A stretch of DNA of 64,000 nucleotides from an uncultured bacterium (GTDB lineage Bacteria > Bacillota > Clostridia > Lachnospirales > Lachnospiraceae). How positions within the stretch are numbered: position 1 is the first letter of the stretch; each line of letters opens with the position of its first letter. The DNA lies in NCBI GenBank assembly GCA_947647735.1, contig CANSLJ010000001.1, positions 124,001-188,000 of the forward strand. The letters run 5' to 3'. Below the pieces are notes generated by a model. The model had not been told where the DNA came from. It was given only the letters and a program-made list of their open reading frames with translations, and did no database searches. A program made the position numbers and the translations under genes. Below are positions 61,807-64,000 of this stretch, one piece after another.

Positions 61807-61862
61807 GTCTGCTCCTCCTCACATAATAAGCTTACAGCCTGCCATAATATCTATAGAAATTT

Positions 61863-61892
61863 ATAATACCATATCGTTTCCACATAATGCAA
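61863..61892 (-). promoter_or_regulatory. Promoter of the phosphatase gene
   Basis: Minus-strand TTGCAT (61887-61892) and TATTAT (61863-61868), 18 bases apart, about 57 bases before the start codon. The rest of the 235-base gap 61807-62041 shows no gene. Confidence 0.5.
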
Positions 61893-62041
61893 AACGAAAC
61901 ATCCTTCTGATGGAAAATGTGTGGGATATGTGAGATATGAATACAAAAATGTTATTACGGAGAATTCGCAGATATCTTTTCTGCTGAATGGATATAAGTA
62001 CTTATGATAGGCACCAAATGATCAGAGGGAAAGAGGTATTT

Positions 62042-63454
<1,413 letters not shown>

Positions 63455-63778
63455 TTAGAGTTTCTCTTCGATCAGTTTTACAACCCTGCCCAACTGTTTT
63501 GCAATATTGTATTCACTCATGATGGTCATCAGAGTATCCTGAGCATGTGTGAAAAGAATACTGGGGCGCACGGATTCATCCAGCACGGTCTTTTCGAGGA
63601 TCTTTGTCTGGGCGCGGTGCGCCTCAACCAGCTCCTTATGCGCTTCCTTTAATTTTGCATCATATTCTTCTCTGTTAAACTCATACAGTTTATCCAGCCC
63701 CTGATTCAACAATGTTCTCGCGTCACCGGCGTGCATGATGATCTCCATAGCGTGTTCGTTCATTTCTTCGATTGGCAT
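63455..63778 (-). CDS. PTS lactose/cellobiose-type EIIA component
   Basis: A 107-residue EIIA of the lactose/cellobiose family, an all-helical phosphocarrier that passes phosphate from HPr to EIIB. His78 in FTHAQDTLMT matches the phosphorylated His of this family, and EAHRAQTKILEKTV precedes it. Length is normal for the family (about 100-110). GGAGAGGAG lies upstream. It lies between the EIIC and GH1 genes; no EIIB gene is inside the window. Confidence 0.93.
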   Translation of the reverse strand: MPIEEMNEHAMEIIMHAGDARTLLNQGLDKLYEFNREEYDAKLKEAHKELVEAHRAQTKILEKTVLDESVRPSILFTHAQDTLMTIMSEYNIAKQLGRVVKLIEEKL

Positions 63779-63826
63779 AATATTCTCCTCTCCGTTTTTA
63801 GAATTTAAGTTGATTCCTGTCAGATG

Positions 63827-64000
63827 CTATGCTTCCTGTGCCTTTTCTTCCGCTTCTTCCTTCAGGCACTGGGCGTCATACACTTTGACAAAAGGAAGCC
63901 AGATGACAAAGGTGATAGCCAGATTCACCGCCAGAAGGACAAGTCCCATGATATCGTGATTCGTCAGCCATGCTGTGATCGGCATAGGCATATACCACAG
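63827..64000 (-). CDS. PTS cellobiose/lichenan-type EIIC (C-terminal part, cut by window edge)
   Basis: The last 57 codons of a membrane protein: the end of one hydrophobic segment, TNHDIMGLVLLAVNLAITFV, then IWLPFVKVYDAQCLKEEAEE and a charged tail ending EKAQEA. The pattern of a short loop, a final helix and FVKVYD is typical of the C terminus of cellobiose-type PTS EIIC channels. The stop codon is at 63827-63829. The gene continues beyond 64000. It precedes EIIA by 48 bases in the same transcription unit. Confidence 0.85.
   Translation of the reverse strand: MWYMPMPITAWLTNHDIMGLVLLAVNLAITFVIWLPFVKVYDAQCLKEEAEEKAQEA

Overview
The window looks like a chromosomal segment of an anaerobic Firmicute, most likely Clostridia and Lachnospiraceae-like. 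This is inferred from strong GGAGG ribosome binding sites, many lipoprotein-anchored ABC systems, a Csp-like S8 peptidase, a SpaA/thioester surface adhesin with a TGD-type sorting signal, and the general character of the proteins. No rRNA, tRNA, CRISPR array or complete prophage was seen. Almost every gene lies on the minus strand.

Layout. 1-1560 is the end of an integrated element carrying a large serine recombinase. It cuts off the flavodoxin domain of the host gene at 1539-3518. 1539-8279 is a minus-strand redox operon: TetR regulator, aldo/keto reductase, DUF362 lipoprotein, permease, flavodoxin lipoprotein, and a membrane cytochrome/SUMF1/flavodoxin fusion. Its promoter is bracketed by two palindromes. 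8280-11800 holds a GH36 alpha-galactosidase with an AraC regulator, followed by a YczE-type membrane protein and a methyltransferase. 13412-20643 is a seven-gene nucleoside uptake and salvage operon led by its own Crp/Fnr-type regulator, with candidate regulator boxes at -41.5 and -103.5. 21034-23453 is an AT-rich accessory patch with a decayed PIN toxin-antitoxin pair and an AlbA_2 ATPase. 23729-32276 carries an S8 peptidase, a 1834-residue surface adhesin and a membrane partner. 32793-35151 holds an SDR, an HTH-Uma2 fusion and an AAA-ATPase relic.

35325-42946 is a complete sugar operon (ribose-type ABC importer, class II aldolase, LacI regulator, PfkB kinase, bicupin). It is divergent from an aldo/keto reductase and shares AT-rich repeats with it. 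44049-49137 holds an XRE-membrane regulator, a ClpX with a long linker, an HtrA protease with a Gln/Asn/Gly/Tyr-rich tail, and a RelE-type toxin-antitoxin pair. 49175-59304 is a cell-envelope polysaccharide block: glmS, three GT2 glycosyltransferases, an LCP ligase, a priming sugar-phosphate transferase and phosphoglucomutase. It contains two compound palindromic elements. 59412-61806 has an AAA-ATPase/nuclease protein and a Ser/Thr-type phosphatase. The window ends inside a beta-glucoside PTS operon (GH1, EIIA, partial EIIC).

The most unusual points are the predicted extracytoplasmic flavodoxin/heme operon and its disruption, the exact activator spacing upstream of the nucleoside operon, a sugar pathway whose only candidate isomerase is a cupin, an intrinsic terminator whose 3' arm and T-run form the Shine-Dalgarno and spacer of the next gene, and two compound palindromic elements. 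Start codons were moved inward wherever a clear ribosome binding site supported this. No database search was run, so all family assignments come from reading the translated sequences.
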